From: Malaya genurostris
Taxonomy: Eukaryota; Arthropoda; Insecta; Diptera; Culicidae
Length of the DNA stretch: 64,000 nucleotides
Direction of reading: 5' to 3'
Assembly: GCF_030247185.1 (NCBI RefSeq)
Contig: NC_080571.1
Span: forward strand, 42,206,002-42,270,001
Below the pieces are notes generated by a model, which was given only the letters and a program-made list of their open reading frames with translations, searched no databases and had not been told where the DNA came from. This document shows positions 9,853 through 21,345 of this stretch, piece by piece (position 1 is the first letter of the stretch; the number at the start of each line of letters is the position of its first letter). Both the position numbers and the translations under genes were made by a program.

Positions 9853-11429
9853 CACTAAGGTCTCTTTTTACACGGGGGTTACGTGCCGTGCTTAAAAATC
9901 CGTGTAAAATAAAACCGTGTTAATTGCGGAAACCGTGCAAAAAAAAACCCACTTGGAAAATTTGACGTAATCATTCCAAAAACCGTAGATTTGAGTATTT
10001 GTTTGTTTTGTTTTTGATTAAATGTAACTTAAGTTTACGTTTCGTCTTCGACTCATCAGTGCGTCAGCAGATTATGCTGACGCAAGCCCCCGGATCAACA
10101 TAATCCGCTGAGCAGACGTAAAGTTAATGCTATTTGCAAGACACTTTTTTATTACACAAGAAGTGTAACGTCTAAACTGACGTCTCGAACGAAACAAGTT
10201 TCGGCTTACTGGCCGTACAGATTGTGGTAATGTAATAAAAAAGTGTCTTGCAAATAGCATTAACTTTACGTCTGCTCAGCGGATTATGTTGATCCGGGGG
10301 CTTGCGTCAGCATAATCTGCTGACGCATTGATGAGTCGAAGACGAAACGTAAACTTAAGAAAATGGTTATGTGCACCTAGCATAAATTTGGGGGTAAAAG
10401 CAAGCTTTTTCCCCTTTAAATGTAACTGTTTTTTCACAATAGAAACGGAAATCTTAAAACCAGACTGAGGTTACGAGAAGGTCTAGTCGTACTTGATAAA
10501 ATACATTGGATGACAATTAAAATTAGAACACTCAGGAAACACGTTGTACGATAAGCAAATTTATCTACATGGTTCATGCCTTCTGTGTAATGAATTAGGT
10601 TTTCAAAAGAAGGATAATACGTACAATTTAGAACGTTCGACTAAAGAAGTGCTAATAATACCACCCTAAAAACACTCTCACTGCAAATAAAGCTTGAGAA
10701 TAAGTTCTTTTCAATTCCGAAGATTCGATGTGTAGTAAACACTAACGATCTTAATAGTCATTTTTTTATTTAAACTGAGTGGGAAGACATGGGTATTGGA
10801 TGAAGATCTATGCACGCAGCGACAGAATTAAAGGAAAAGAGTTCATAGAGATGAATATGGATCAAATTAGAAAAGGTATTACTATGTGTCATGCTGAAGC
10901 AACTCATTTCATCGGCGAAAATCATAATACTAATAGAGCTATAGAATTCAAATGGGTATAAAATACTGTACTGCTCGATATGATGAAGAGTTGAAGAGAT
11001 TAGTAAACCCGACTATTTCTTCAACGCTACGAAATTCTCGATGATATCAATGACGATGCTGACATCTTACACCACAACTGAGCGGAAGAGACGTTGTCGT
11101 GTAATTTACAACAGGGATTGAAGATCTAAAGACTGATTAATCATTTTATGGAACAAAAGTCAATGATCTCGTGATTTGTTGAGTGAATGATTTTAGTTAA
11201 CTTTCAAACTTTAAATTAGCTCTCACAATCGTTTTCTTTTTTTACCTGTTCCCATTTTTTAAATTTTTCTCAAAATACAAATGATAGTGCTATTTGAACT
11301 CTCATCAGAATCCGTGTAAATTGCGAAAACCGCGTAAATAAAAACCGTGTTAATTCCGGAATCCGTGTAAAAAAAGCCGTGTACAAAAAAACCGTGCAAA
11401 AAAATACCGTGTAAAAAGAGACCTTAGTG
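9853..11429. mobile_element. 1,577-bp TA-flanked element with CCGTGTAAAAA subterminal iterons
   Basis: TIR CACTAAGGTCTCTTTTTACA starts at 9,853 and its complement ends at 11,429. TA occurs at 9,851-9,852 and 11,430-11,431, and excision with one TA restores the LINE ORF1 frame (..RSDV then NNLK..). Just inside both ends the motif 'ccgtgtaaaaa' and variants ('ccgtgttaatt', 'ccgtgcaaaa') repeat several times, like transposase-binding iterons. A palindromic element (10,028-10,359) is nested inside. The remainder has only short frames (10,779-10,961, no recognised domain), so it appears non-autonomous. TA duplication suggests the Tc1/mariner/pogo group; the family was not recognised. Confidence 0.8.
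10028..10359. repeat. Foldback hairpin element, 128-bp arms, 76-bp loop
   Basis: Positions 10,028-10,155 are the near-perfect reverse complement of 10,232-10,359 (a single mismatch noticed, at the CAGTGCG/CGCATTG step). Each arm itself contains a smaller hairpin ('gcgtcagcagattatgctgacgc') and GTTTCGTCTTCGACTC near the end. The outermost bases are CTTAAG on both sides, which may be part of the arms or a 6-bp duplication of a palindromic target. A diverged family member is at 5,338-5,455. The loop has no recognisable feature. Confidence 0.85.
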
Positions 11430-12114
11430 TACATCACTTCGATTGAAGTGTATTAAGTAAAGTTCATGGGAAATCCCAGAGCGTGGTGGTAGAAGTACCA
11501 TTCGCTCTTTTTTCATAAGTATTACTTGGGAAGGGGCAAAACCAAACAATTCTTTTAGTTCATTTTTAATTTCATCAGTACATTGATCATTCGATAAGCT
11601 TTTCAAGACAGCCTTGAAGGGTCTGTCTGATTTTATATCATATAAATAAAATTTATGATGTTTCCCGGACAAATATCGGATAAGACGTTCGTAAACTTTC
11701 AATCCATCAACCAAGACTCGACATTCTCCTCTTCGTCCGATTTGAAATGAGACTTTTACATCCGGGAGAAAAGTAGAAAGCTCAGTACGGAATGCTTTGA
11801 AGTCGGAAATCATCACCGTCACTGGAGGCATAGATTGTTGTTTCTTCCCAGAACGACAAGCGTCAATTTTGGGAATTTTAGAAGAATTGTCGCTACAATC
11901 GGATTCAGGAAGAATCTCATAAATATTGTTAGACGGCATAGGATCAACGGAAGGGAAATCCGTCCGTTGTCTTTTATTTTTATATTCAAATTCTGTTAGA
12001 AAAAAATGGAATAACGGATTGGGATTTCTTCAGTGTTGTATTATGTTTTACCTTAGGCTGTCGCCTTTCCGGTTGGGGGCATGCATTTAAGAATAATAAT
12101 ATAAATTAACTAGG

Positions 12115-12390
12115 CTAAATTAGTCTTCGAATAGACTTTTCGGTTAAGTCTTGATAAAGACTGATTTTGTGGTAGTCTTAAGAAAAACTGATTAGTTCAA
12201 AGAATAAATCTTTGGGTGGCTAGTCTTAAAAAAAGTTAATTGGTTTCTCAATCTTGAAAAAGACTGATTAGATCAGAATATCACTCTTTGTATAGCCTTA
12301 AAAAGGTGGACTAATTATTAGTCTTCAAAAAGACTGTCAGTGATTCAGGTAGCCTTGAAAAAGACTGAAGCCTAGAATCGATGCAACTCT
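12115..12390 (-). repeat. LINE 5' tandem repeat (AGTCTT..AAAGACTGA units)
   Basis: About eight imperfect units built on 'agtcttgaaaaagactgat' occur between 12,125 and 12,375, each able to pair AGTCTT with AAGACT. They lie upstream of the LINE ORF1 start on the minus strand and end close to 12,390. Tandem repeats of this kind in the 5' untranslated region are usual for several LINE families and often carry promoter activity; that role is inferred here only from position. Confidence 0.55.
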
Positions 12391-12615
12391 AGGATGTAAT
12401 TTTTCCAGGAACCAAGAGCTATTCTTCTTCGATACTCGTTGATACCAAACATTTCAGAAAACTTGAATTTTGAATTATTTGTGATTATGTTATAAAACTG
12501 AAAATGTTACTCGCTGGACGAGCTACTTGCTTTGTTCACATGCAAGCACCAAATAATAAAAAAAAGTTATACAGCATTTATTTAAAGATTTCTCTTTGTG
12601 AGAAAACTCATATTA

Positions 12616-13745
12616 AAGACTGTCCCAGAAAGTATGGACGCAACCAAAAACCGCTGCCAATTTTTATAGTTGCGTCCTGTTGTTTACACTCTAACCACTT
12701 GTGCAGTTGTTTATTCGTTTTCATTAGTTTGTTTCGAAATGCGTGGACTTTCAGCAGAACAACGTCGAAAAATTGTGTAAAAATGGTGCACATAACGCGG
12801 ACTGCCACTGATAAAGATAGCAAAAATGGAAGGAATAAGTGAAAAAGCCGTGCGAAATGCAATCAGGAAGTTCGGTGAGGATAACACCTTTGAGGATAAA
12901 CCGAAAACGGGTCGAAAAAAAGGTCCTGCTAATCCTCAGTTGGATAAACGTATACTGAAGGCGTTCGAGCAAATGAAGGAGGTTTCAGTTCGGGATGTGG
13001 CCAAAAAAGTGGGCACTTCGAAGTCAAATGTTCTTCGTGCTAAAGAACGTTTGAATCTTCAAACCTATAAGAAGCAGAAACAACCAAAACGTAGTCCGAA
13101 ACAAGAAGCATCGATCAGGCCGAGGGTTCGAAAGCTGTACAATACGATTCTTGCTGGAAATTTGAACTGCATAATCATGGACGACGAAACTTACGTGAAA
13201 CTCGATTACAAATCCTTGCCGGGACCACAATATTATACGATGCGAGAACGGCAAGTGTTAAACCAGTCCGAGACATCGATTGAAGTCGAAAAATTTGGTA
13301 AGAAAGCTATGGTCTGGCAAGCAATTTGTAGCTGCAGTAAAATTTCGAAACTCTTCATCACTACTGCTTTAATGAACAGCGAAATATACATCAAGGAATG
13401 TTTACAAAAACGACTTCTACCCATGATTCGAGGCCACTTCGATCCTGTCTTTTGGCCAGATCTTGCTTCTTGCCACTGCTCGAAATCAACGGTAGAATGG
13501 TATACTACCAAAAATGTCACTTTCGTCCCAAAAGACATGAATCCACCAAATTGCCCACAACTTCGACCAATTGAGGAATTTTGGGCATTAACGAAGGCAC
13601 ATCTTAGGAAACATGTCTCGGCAGCCGAAACCATTCAACAGTTCGAAAAAGATTGGAAAAAAGTTTCACCAAGAAGTCTGTACGGAATTTAATGAGGAAC
13701 GTTCTCAAGAAGGTGCGCCAGCTAGTTAGAGTGGAAACTGGGTTA
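12616..13745 (+). mobile_element. DD37E Tc1/mariner element, lineage 1, 3'-truncated
   Basis: The 5' end AAGACTGTCCCAGAAAG follows TA at 12,614-12,615 and matches the complementary end of the 34.7 kb copy (AAGCATGTCCCAGAAAG). The transposase follows. No matching right terminal repeat is found after the end of the coding region, and similarity to the family stops around 13,745, so the 3' end is lost. DD37E elements of this group were first described from mosquitoes. Confidence 0.8.
12739..13740 (+). pseudogene. DD37E transposase pseudogene (lineage 1)
   Basis: The inferred start is ATG 12,739 (MRGLSAEQRRKIV), followed by two stops before MEGISEKAV at 12,826, from which a 288-codon frame is open. 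That frame has an N-terminal HTH region, then CIIMDDETYVKLD (first Asp), FWPDLASCHCSKS (second Asp) and PNCPQLRPIEEFW (Glu). I count 37 residues between the second Asp and the Glu, which defines DD37E. A frameshift near 13,665 throws the last ~25 residues (KSVRNLMRNVLKKVRQL) into another frame. Catalytic residues are intact, but the two N-terminal stops and the frameshift disable it. It is the best-preserved member of this lineage in the window. Confidence 0.88.
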
Positions 13746-15605
13746 GGTTCGGCATCAAGCGAAAACGACATTATAGTGTTCCCAAGGCCTACTGTGAAAA
13801 AGAAATCTTCTGTCGTACTCGTTCTTGAAAAACAAGGTTTCTGGTAGTTCTAATGATTGGAATGTATCTATTTGGTATTCTGTATTTAACGCTATTCACC
13901 TGGATCCCGCTGTCTAACGGTATTAAAACAAAATTCGCTAGTCCGACAGAAATCTACAGCAAATGAATCGCATGTTTTCCATCGAATTAACCATCGACTA
14001 GGGCGTGCATTTCGTGCTACATTTGCTGATCAATTACCGCAAAACCGCAATCCTACGCAGTGAATAGATTATGGATGATCTCATTAACATGCTGTTCCAT
14101 GTTCAACACGGTGCACCGGTTAGTACATATCGTCATGATTGTATGATTGGAGACCAGCCGTTTGATTGTGCACCGAGTACTTCAATCGGTTTTTGATTAT
14201 TTCAGAATATTGAAGCTTTACTCGACGGCCGGCGTTTCAGTGGAAGCTGCACTTGTTAGTGTCATTTCTGATAGGTTACTGATTTTAGTTCCATGTTTGA
14301 TTTGCAGCCGAATTGCAATTATTGTTTCCACGCCCACTCAAACAATCTCTTCAATTTCCAATTGATAAACATTAAATTCCCTGATTGATAATTGTGATAA
14401 ACATCGAAAAATCTGCACCGATTATCGTCCATTTGGGGAACATAAACCGATCGGAACGCCAAGTCGGAATGTCCCTTGGTTTCGTGATGGGCACTCGACG
14501 GTAGAGGTTATTGGTTTCCATTAACGGTCCTACCACAACCCAACAAACACACACACATACACTCCCAGACAGACACAGTCACATGCACATGCGATCCATT
14601 GAGTACGGATGCCGGAGCCGACAGCATCCGCCAAACCGCGCGCATCCGAAGCGTGTCGAAAAGACGAAAGAATTTATTCAAATTGAAAAGCGGTAATTCG
14701 ATTTTCCATACATACAAAATAGATGGTGTCCTGTTCGAGAAAAAAAACCACTGGAAATGGAAGTGTGGTAAGAAGAGCAAAACGACGGAACGTTCAACGA
14801 ATCTTCCAATAAGATACAACGCGGTCTAGCAAGGATGAACAGATTCAACATGTGCTTATCGGCTTTGATCCGGTTTATTCACCGTTTCTGTATCTTTATT
14901 CACTGGATCAGGATTTTTGTTGTGATCCCATGGAAATAAAATTTCGTTCAATTAGTCGTTGTGCATTAGAACAGCCAGTCTACAAACTATGCTCTATTTG
15001 AACTTTAAGCATCATAGAACGGATACGAGTTCTTCCCGAAATGCATTGCTGGATTCACGTATGATGGATGATTCACGGATAACTCGTAATCTGCTACCAA
15101 ACTAGACGAAGCATTAATTCGCCACTTGAGCTGCCATGAGGTTCCCACTTACCCCGATCAGCTAATGCTGCCAGCCAGTAAGTGTATTTGTTTGTTTGAT
15201 TATCATAAAGTATGAAGCTTTTAGTTGTAACTTGAAAGTCCTTCCTCGGAGCCGGCACGGAGCGGTGCCGAAAAGACAAACGATAAAAGCTACATTACGT
15301 TGTTAGCAGTTTCAGTCTGTGTGTGTGTGTGTGTTAGTTATGTACGTGAAAGCATGACCGGGTATTTGCATGAAAGTTATTTTTCCTACTAGTTACTTCG
15401 ATGGGTTCACAGACAATTGAATCTCACTGTTCCGGTTGGTCTGCAGGAATCTTGTTTGCCTTGCCGAGAACTTGTAAAATTCTCTAAATAAATTTATTTT
15501 TCCACCCGTGAACGCAAAATTGAAAAACTGGCAACGCAGTACATATAAAAAAGCCCAACTCATAAATATAAATTTTCGCAGATTTTCACTTCTACTATTT
15601 CTAAA
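13746..15605. other. Unassigned, possibly unique sequence
   Basis: More GC-rich and less repetitive than its surroundings, especially 14,400-14,700 and 15,050-15,300. Short open frames on both strands overlap one another (14,508-14,829) and none shows a domain. A short (GT)n run lies at 15,317-15,334. It could be host intergenic or intronic DNA, but I cannot support an exon. Confidence 0.35.
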
Positions 15606-15770
15606 AATTTCTTTTTCCGGTATGACTTTTTGCCTTTCTCTTATAGAAAGGCTATGCAATCACTTTGAAAACCGACTTTTTATCCGAGTCATATACCATT
15701 CGATTCAGCTCGACGAACTGCAGGCCCGTACCCAGGATTTCGTTTTGGGAGGGGCTCCCAGATAAAAAAA
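15606..15770 (+). repeat. Fragment of the 'cctttctcttatagaaagg ... catataccattcgattcagc' repeat
   Basis: The segment 'catataccattcgattcagctcgacgaactg' (15,690-15,722) is the same as the terminal part of the 1.85-kb repeats at 53,014 and 63,139. It is preceded by 'tttctcttatagaaaggctatgcaatcac', a string I associate with the same mosquito repeat group. Only ~110 bp are present before unrelated 'gcccgtacccaggatttcg' sequence. Confidence 0.5.
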
Positions 15771-15829
15771 AAACAATGTAACGGCAGATTGCTTGAGGAG
15801 TATATCGAAAATAAGCTATCCACAAATTT

Positions 15830-16023
15830 TTCTTTCAAATTAAGATGAAAAACTATATTTTATTCAAACTAAAAATTAATCCTCGTACAAGGTTAAACTC
15901 GAGCATAATGAAAAGCGGATGAATCGGGGTATTCCTTCACGAATTTTCGAACTTTTGATTGAACGCTCTTCATCAATTTCCGGACAAGTGTTGCATCGCA
16001 TTTTTTTGACGCTTGAGCCCAAA
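15830..16023 (-). pseudogene. DD37E transposase, 3' end (lineage 2)
   Basis: Read on the minus strand, the sequence after the long-TIR junction gives the C-terminal segment equivalent to ..QASKKCDATLVRNLMKSV.. of the 30.3 kb copy, then KVRKF and the 3' untranslated part. The terminal repeat AGGAGTATATCGAAAATAAG ends at 15,796. It completes the split transposase. Confidence 0.65.
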
Positions 16024-16949
16024 GGGTGTAGCCGGGTTTTCATATAAAAACTGATCCCAAACAGAACAAAAATTGATATACGCTGGTTGAAAGGGTTTAT
16101 ATTGGAGATGATTTTCCCAAAATTATAACCCTTTAACTGCCATATTGGTGTAGTTAGGGTGGTTGTTCTGATTTTTATTTTATTTAATTTTTTCAAAAAC
16201 CTTTTTAGCAAAAAAATTGAAAAAAATCAGGAATATTTTAGGAAACCTCTCTGATATTTTCCAGAATTTTTCAAAATGTATTTCATGTGAAAAAAAACGT
16301 TCAAAATTTTCGATTTTTTTTAATCGTACCTACAATTTTTGTACTACTCTAGATTTTACATAAAAAATAAATCATTTATGAGTGCATTACGCTGTATTTT
16401 TTCAGATTTAAAAAAAATGTGGACGGGTATAATATCAGACTTTGAAAAAATAATTCATTCGGAAAACCATGCGTCTCCATTAAATTGTCATCATCCGATG
16501 GAGACGCATGGTATTTAGTTCTAAAATCATATATCACATGCCCTTAGAACTAAATACCATGCGTTTCCATCTACAACTTGAGTTCAGGGCTTAAGAAAGA
16601 ATTTTCATAAGGAAGGATCGGTGAGAGAAACATGAATCAGAATTAATGAATTGACAAATATTTAGGTTTTAATATACGGTTTAAAGTTTTTATTCATGAA
16701 CTGATAAGTCATTTTACATTTATTGTATTCAAATTAAATAATAACTATATTTAGTAAAAATTCTGAAGGGCAATCAAATTATAGTTCTTTTGCAAAAAAA
16801 AAAAGTATTCCTAGATACCAAGCGCAAAATCAAGGAAAATTAGAAACCAAGCGAAATCTAAAAAACTATCAGTTTTAAGGTAAAATGTTCGTCAACGGTA
16901 TGAATAGCCAAGTTGCCAGAAACTGCTCAATAAGACAGCTGAAGTCAAA

Positions 16950-17240
16950 CGGCTTAAAAATTAACACCTTCCTACTCGAAAAATAGTACATGGCGACGAT
17001 ATCGTGGTGGTTCATGAATTCGTGTATTCATTCATTCCTGTCATACGTCCAGCTGAAATTGGACAGCTACGATCGGCAGGGCATGTCATCAGGATAACAG
17101 ACGTCAAATATTTGAAAATGGTTCTTGAATGTGATTCGGCAGACTCAAGAAGAAGAGAAGCATAGCGAGCAAGGTGGATCGATCAAATGGAGGCAAAGAG
17201 TGGTCATAGTCTGAGTTGTATGGATACGACTTCTAGGTAC
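16950..17240 (+). pseudogene. Reverse transcriptase C-terminal fragment (RTE-like)
   Basis: Frame-by-frame translation gives IVHGDDIVVVHEFVYS around 16,988-17,035, then QLRSAGHVIRITD, KMVLECDSADSRRR, a stop, and RARWIDQMEAKSG to about 17,205. This pattern (DEFVYLG.., RLRWAGHV.R.., G.RRRGRPR.RW.D..) is the thumb/C-terminal part of RTE-type LINE reverse transcriptases. It has one stop, several losses, and no upstream catalytic region. It lies within the long-TIR element, so that element either captured it or inserted around it. Confidence 0.6.
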
Positions 17241-17700
17241 ATAATAAACGGGCTCCACGAAACACCAGAAAAAGATCACTAAGTGCAAGTAAATTCGATG
17301 AACTATATTTGCGAAAACGTTTGAAATTCGATTTTTACACATAGCTTAGTTTCTCATTCATTCTTAGTTAATAAATATTTCGATTAAAGCAATAAAACAA
17401 TACGATTTTCCGAAACTTGTTAATAAAGAGGTCCTCTTCAGGAAATAGCAAAAAAGTGAAAATATTAAGTTTAAAAGAACATTTTGTTTGTATAGAAAAT
17501 CGACGATGCGAAATTATACGTTCTTTTTGGGTCTTCGGGACTTGCTGCAGGTGCTTCGGCTTGATTTCTATCTGGTTTATAATATTTCTTAGGAATGATA
17601 ATAGTTAACCTCGAAATCTACAGACTATCCCGCAAGATGTTGAAGTTAGAAATGAATTACAACCGTGCGCTGGCACACATGTTCACTAATTAGAGATGGT

Positions 17701-17940
17701 CGGGTATAGAAATTCTTATACCCGAACCCGACCCGTACCCGAGTGATCAGCAAAAAAAATTACCCGTACCCGACCCGTACCCGATTAAAAATTTAAAAAA
17801 TTAACCGTACCCGACCCGTACCCGATCAATAATAAAAAAAAATTACCCGTACCCGACCCGTACCCGATAAAAAATAAAAAAATTTACCCGTACCCGACCC
17901 GTACCCGATTAAAAATTACCTGTACCCGTACCCGACCCGA
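17701..17940. repeat. Subterminal minisatellite, outer copy left end
   Basis: Five or so units alternate 'acccgtacccgacccgtacccg' -like blocks with short A/T spacers. Matching arrays are at 19,190-19,400, 21,095-21,345 and 21,780-21,985, one at each end of the outer and inner hAT-like copies. Their position just inside the terminal repeats suggests clustered transposase-binding sites, a common hAT trait; this is inference. Confidence 0.8.
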
Positions 17941-19189
17941 ATGAGTAGTAAAAAGTTTACCAAAATTCAGGAAGGAAAAAATAAAGTGTTTTAGATAGCG
18001 AGCTAGATAGAGCGTATCAGGCTCTAGTTTGTAAGTAAAATACATTAAAATGCTTGTTTACATTTGAACATATAAATACACTGTGCAGCATGAATAGATT
18101 TCCAATGTCTTTGGTACTTTATACTCATTTACAAATGTCAACAAAAGGGAGTAATATCTACTCAAATTTTTCGAGAAGCTTATTGATCCAAAATGTCGTA
18201 ATACCCGTTGTATTCAATTTTGGGTAGGTATGGTTTTTACGAAACAGTGCGACTTTTGATCTAATTCTTTAGAACCACAAGTAAGCGTGCTCATTATCTT
18301 GACACACAAATAAAAATTCACATTAGAATCACTTGAAAAATCACGAACATCCCCTAAAATTAATAGAGTATCATCGTTTCGTTTACGTGAATTGTCCAAA
18401 CATCAAATAATTCACGTGTATTCCCGGTGTGAAAAATTCAATTTGGAAAATGGTGAACTGTGAGTCCTTCAAGTGTAAGTAGTTTGAACATTTGTGAGAA
18501 ATTTTTGTTGGTTACATTTTTTTTATTACAAAGCAAAATGAATTATGATTTTGATTTAAATTAATCTGTCAAATATGCCCGTTTTGTAAGCTTCACAAAC
18601 CCACACCAACGATGTTAACGGGAGCTGGTGGTTTTTACAGCCATTGAACTTCTATTCCACCTCCCTTGGAACCCTCAACGAGTGAACACGGTGAAAATTT
18701 GAGCATTTCGCGTGAAAAGATTTTCACCCGTACTTTTGCGACTGTCACGCATCGAGATTTTCAGTGAAAAGAAACGTAAACTAACTCGACGTCAACATTT
18801 CAAAAGGGCCTAAAAACAATTGACAGATTTTCTTTGTTTACTTTCTCTTTCGACTATATCTGCGTTATTATACAAACGTTCGTTACATATTTGGTAATGT
18901 TTGAAACATGGAGATATTATCTTTCATCCTACACGAATACTTTGTAGGTACACGTGAAAATTAAGCAGATATCCACAAAAGCGAAAGTAAACAAAGAGAA
19001 ACTCTCATTGGTTTATGTGCCCTTATGAAATGTTGACATCGAACTGGCAATATAGCTCAACTTGCTGTGCCATCAATCGGTGTCATTTCAAGTGAGGTGA
19101 CACCACCCAGAAGTGAAGAATAAGAAGAACTTCTGTGCAGATTTTCTGAAATAAATGTTCATGTTTTTATGGGTAGAATCTAGAGATGG

Positions 19190-19405
19190 TCGGGTATCGG
19201 GTATTTTACCCGAAACCCGACCCGTACCCGTACCCGACGGGTTTTTGGTCGGGTACGGGTAAAAATTTTTATTTTCAATCGGGTACGGGTCGGGTACGGG
19301 TAAAAAAAATTTACTACTTACTCGGGTACGGGTCGGGTCGGGTAAAAAAAATTACTACTCACTCGGGTACGGGTCGGGTACGGGTAAATTTTTTTTTCTG
19401 ATCGA
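19190..19405. repeat. Subterminal minisatellite, inner copy left end
   Basis: The array is written as 'cgggtacgggtcgggtacgggta' units with A/T spacers and starts nine bases inside the inner terminal repeat. It corresponds to the array at 21,780-21,985 in reverse orientation. The overlapping open frame (SGTGRVRV repeats) is only a by-product of the repeat. Confidence 0.8.
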
Positions 19406-21094
19406 TTACCCGACCATTTGTACTTCACATAAATATGTTTACACGTTGACGAGAATTTTTTATTGCAAAACAGTTATTCCGAAAAATAAACAATTTGATT
19501 CAAGGGGTTTTGACATTCGCGCCTAGAACCAGACCTGAAAACTGGCATCTTTTTCCAGAAAAAAACATTTCTTTTCTTCATTTAAAAAAAAACGATCAAT
19601 CATAGTTACGTGAAAAGTTATGTGAATATTTTCCACCCTACTTTTTTATAACATATTTTATAAGATACACTGCCTTAGCTCTAAGATGTTGCGGTCAGAC
19701 CCTACTTTCCACGTAGGTTTTAATGGACTGCCATTTTAAAGCTGTTTAATGCACAATCCAGTAAAAATTATTTGATTAATATATAAAATGTAGTGTAGTA
19801 CTCATATCACATTCAGATACCAGAAAACTGTTATTTTAAATATGGTTGAGATTTTCAAAATTTACATATAAATCATTAGGATTCTAACCATAAAAACATG
19901 AACATTTATTTCAGAAAATCTGCATAGAAGTTCTTCTTATTCTTCACTTCTGGGTGGTGTCACCTCACTTGAAATGACACCGATTGATGGCACAGCAAGT
20001 TGAGCTATATTGCCAGTTCGATGTCAACATTTCATAAGGGCACATAAACCAATGTTTACTTTCTCTTTTGTGAATATCTCCTTAATTTTCACGTGTACCT
20101 ACAAAGTATTCGTGTAGAATGAAAGATAATATCTCCATGTTTCCAACATTACCAAATATGTAACGAACGTTTGTATAATAACGCAGATATAGTCGAAAGA
20201 GAAAGTAAACCAAGAAAATCTGTCAATTGTTTTTAGGCCCTTTTGAAATGTTGACGTCGAGTTAATTTACGTTTCTTTTCACTGAAAATCTCGATGCGTG
20301 ACAGTCGCAAAAGTACGGGTGAAAATCTTTTCACGCGAAATGCTCAAATTTTCACCGTGTTCACTCGTTGAGGGTTCCAAGGGAGGTGGAACAGAAGTTC
20401 AATGGCTGTAAAAACCACCAGCTCCCGTTAACATCGTTGGTGTGGGTTTGTGAGGCTTACAAAACGGGCATATTTGACAGATTAATTTAAATCAAAATCA
20501 TAATTCATTTTGCTTTGTAGTAAAAAAAATGTAACCAAAAAAAATTTCTCACAAATGTTCAAACTACTTACACTTGAAGGACTCACAGTTCACCATTTTC
20601 AAAATTGAATTTTTCACACCGGGAATACACGTGAATTATTTGATGTTTGGTCAATTCACGTAAACGAACCGATGATACTCTATTAATTTTAGGGGATGTT
20701 CGTGATTTTTCAAGTGATTCTAATGTGAATTTTTATTTGTGTGTCAAGATAATGAGCACGCTTACTTGTGGTTCTAAAGAATTGGATCAAAAGTCGCACT
20801 GTTTCGTAAAAACCATACCTACCCAAAATTGAATAAAATGGGTATTACGACATTTTGGATAAATATGCTTCTCGAAAAATTTGAGTAGATATTACTCCTT
20901 TTTGTTGACATTTGTAAATGAGTATAAAGTACCAAAGACATTGGAAATTTATTCATGCTTCACAGTGTATTTATATGTTTAAATGTAAACAAGCATTTTA
21001 ATGTATTTTACTGACAAACTAGAGCCTGATACGCTCTATCTAGCTCGCTATCTAAAACACTATTTTTTTCCATCCTGAATTTTGGTAAACTTTT

Positions 21095-21345
21095 TACTAC
21101 TCATTCGGGTCGGGTACGGGTACAGGTAATTTTTAATCGGGTACGGGTCGGGTACGGGTATTTTTTTTTTATTTTTTATCGGGTACGGGTCGGGTACGGG
21201 TAATTTTTTTTTATTATTGATCGGGTACGGGTCGGGTACGGGTAATTTTTTAAATTTTTAATCGGGTACGGGTCGGGTACGGGTAATTTTTTTTGCTGAT
21301 CACTCGGGTACGGGTCGGGTTCGGGTATAAGAATTTCTATACCCG
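21095..21345. repeat. Subterminal minisatellite, inner copy right end
   Basis: Five 'cgggtacgggtcgggtacgggta' units lie next to the inner copy's right terminus, the reverse complement of the 17,701-17,940 array. Unit number and spacers are nearly the same in both. Confidence 0.8.

Larger units (their letters stand above)
7998..11939 (-). pseudogene. LINE ORF1 Gag-like zinc-knuckle protein, split by two insertions
   Basis: The N-terminal piece (11,939-11,424, 171 codons from ATG) ends in LYLIHFNRSDV, as in the 'PRE_C2HC' region of insect Jockey ORF1 proteins. After the 9,853-11,429 element it resumes at 9,850 with NNLKTLEKVRFISHI, one stop, and a knuckle CRRFQGFGHGTKNCHM. After the mariner it continues at 8,777 with knuckles RCLNCGKSHLKDVCPM and FSCSNCDGNHKSNYLKC. 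A frameshift at an A-run near 8,560 leads into a Ser/Asn-rich tail with a duplicated NENNLLxGRS unit, ending at 7,998. The role is nucleic-acid binding/chaperone for retrotransposition. One early stop, one frameshift and two insertions kill it. Confidence 0.8.
6021..12390 (-). mobile_element. Decayed Jockey-type non-LTR retrotransposon, opened by three DNA elements
   Basis: Read on the minus strand, the parts come in normal LINE order: 5' tandem repeats (12,390-12,115), an ORF1 Gag-like protein (11,939 to 7,998, interrupted), an endonuclease overlapping the end of ORF1 (about 8,046 to 7,125) and reverse transcriptase pieces (6,490 to about 6,040). The interruptions are a 1,577-bp element (9,853-11,429), a mariner (8,779-9,697) and a 213-bp MITE (7,378-7,590). 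Removing each with one TA copy restores the local reading frame. Degenerate AT repeat replaces most of ORF2 between 6,530 and 7,120, and the 3' end is lost. Clade assignment to Jockey follows the zinc-knuckle ORF1 and the endonuclease motifs; a finer family name is not possible by eye. Confidence 0.8.

Noticed and set aside
10028..10359. Hairpin as a microRNA gene
   Set aside because: Arms of 128 bp with almost no mismatches and a dispersed relative fit a foldback element better than a pre-miRNA.
17701..17940. Regularly spaced repeats as a CRISPR array
   Set aside because: Eukaryotic transposon-end minisatellite with A/T spacers of low complexity, and no cas genes.
18214..20832. 61-codon frame (..DDTLLILGDVRDFSS..) present in both hAT-like copies
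   Set aside because: Its conservation is explained by recent duplication of the whole element; no domain and no independent evidence of coding.
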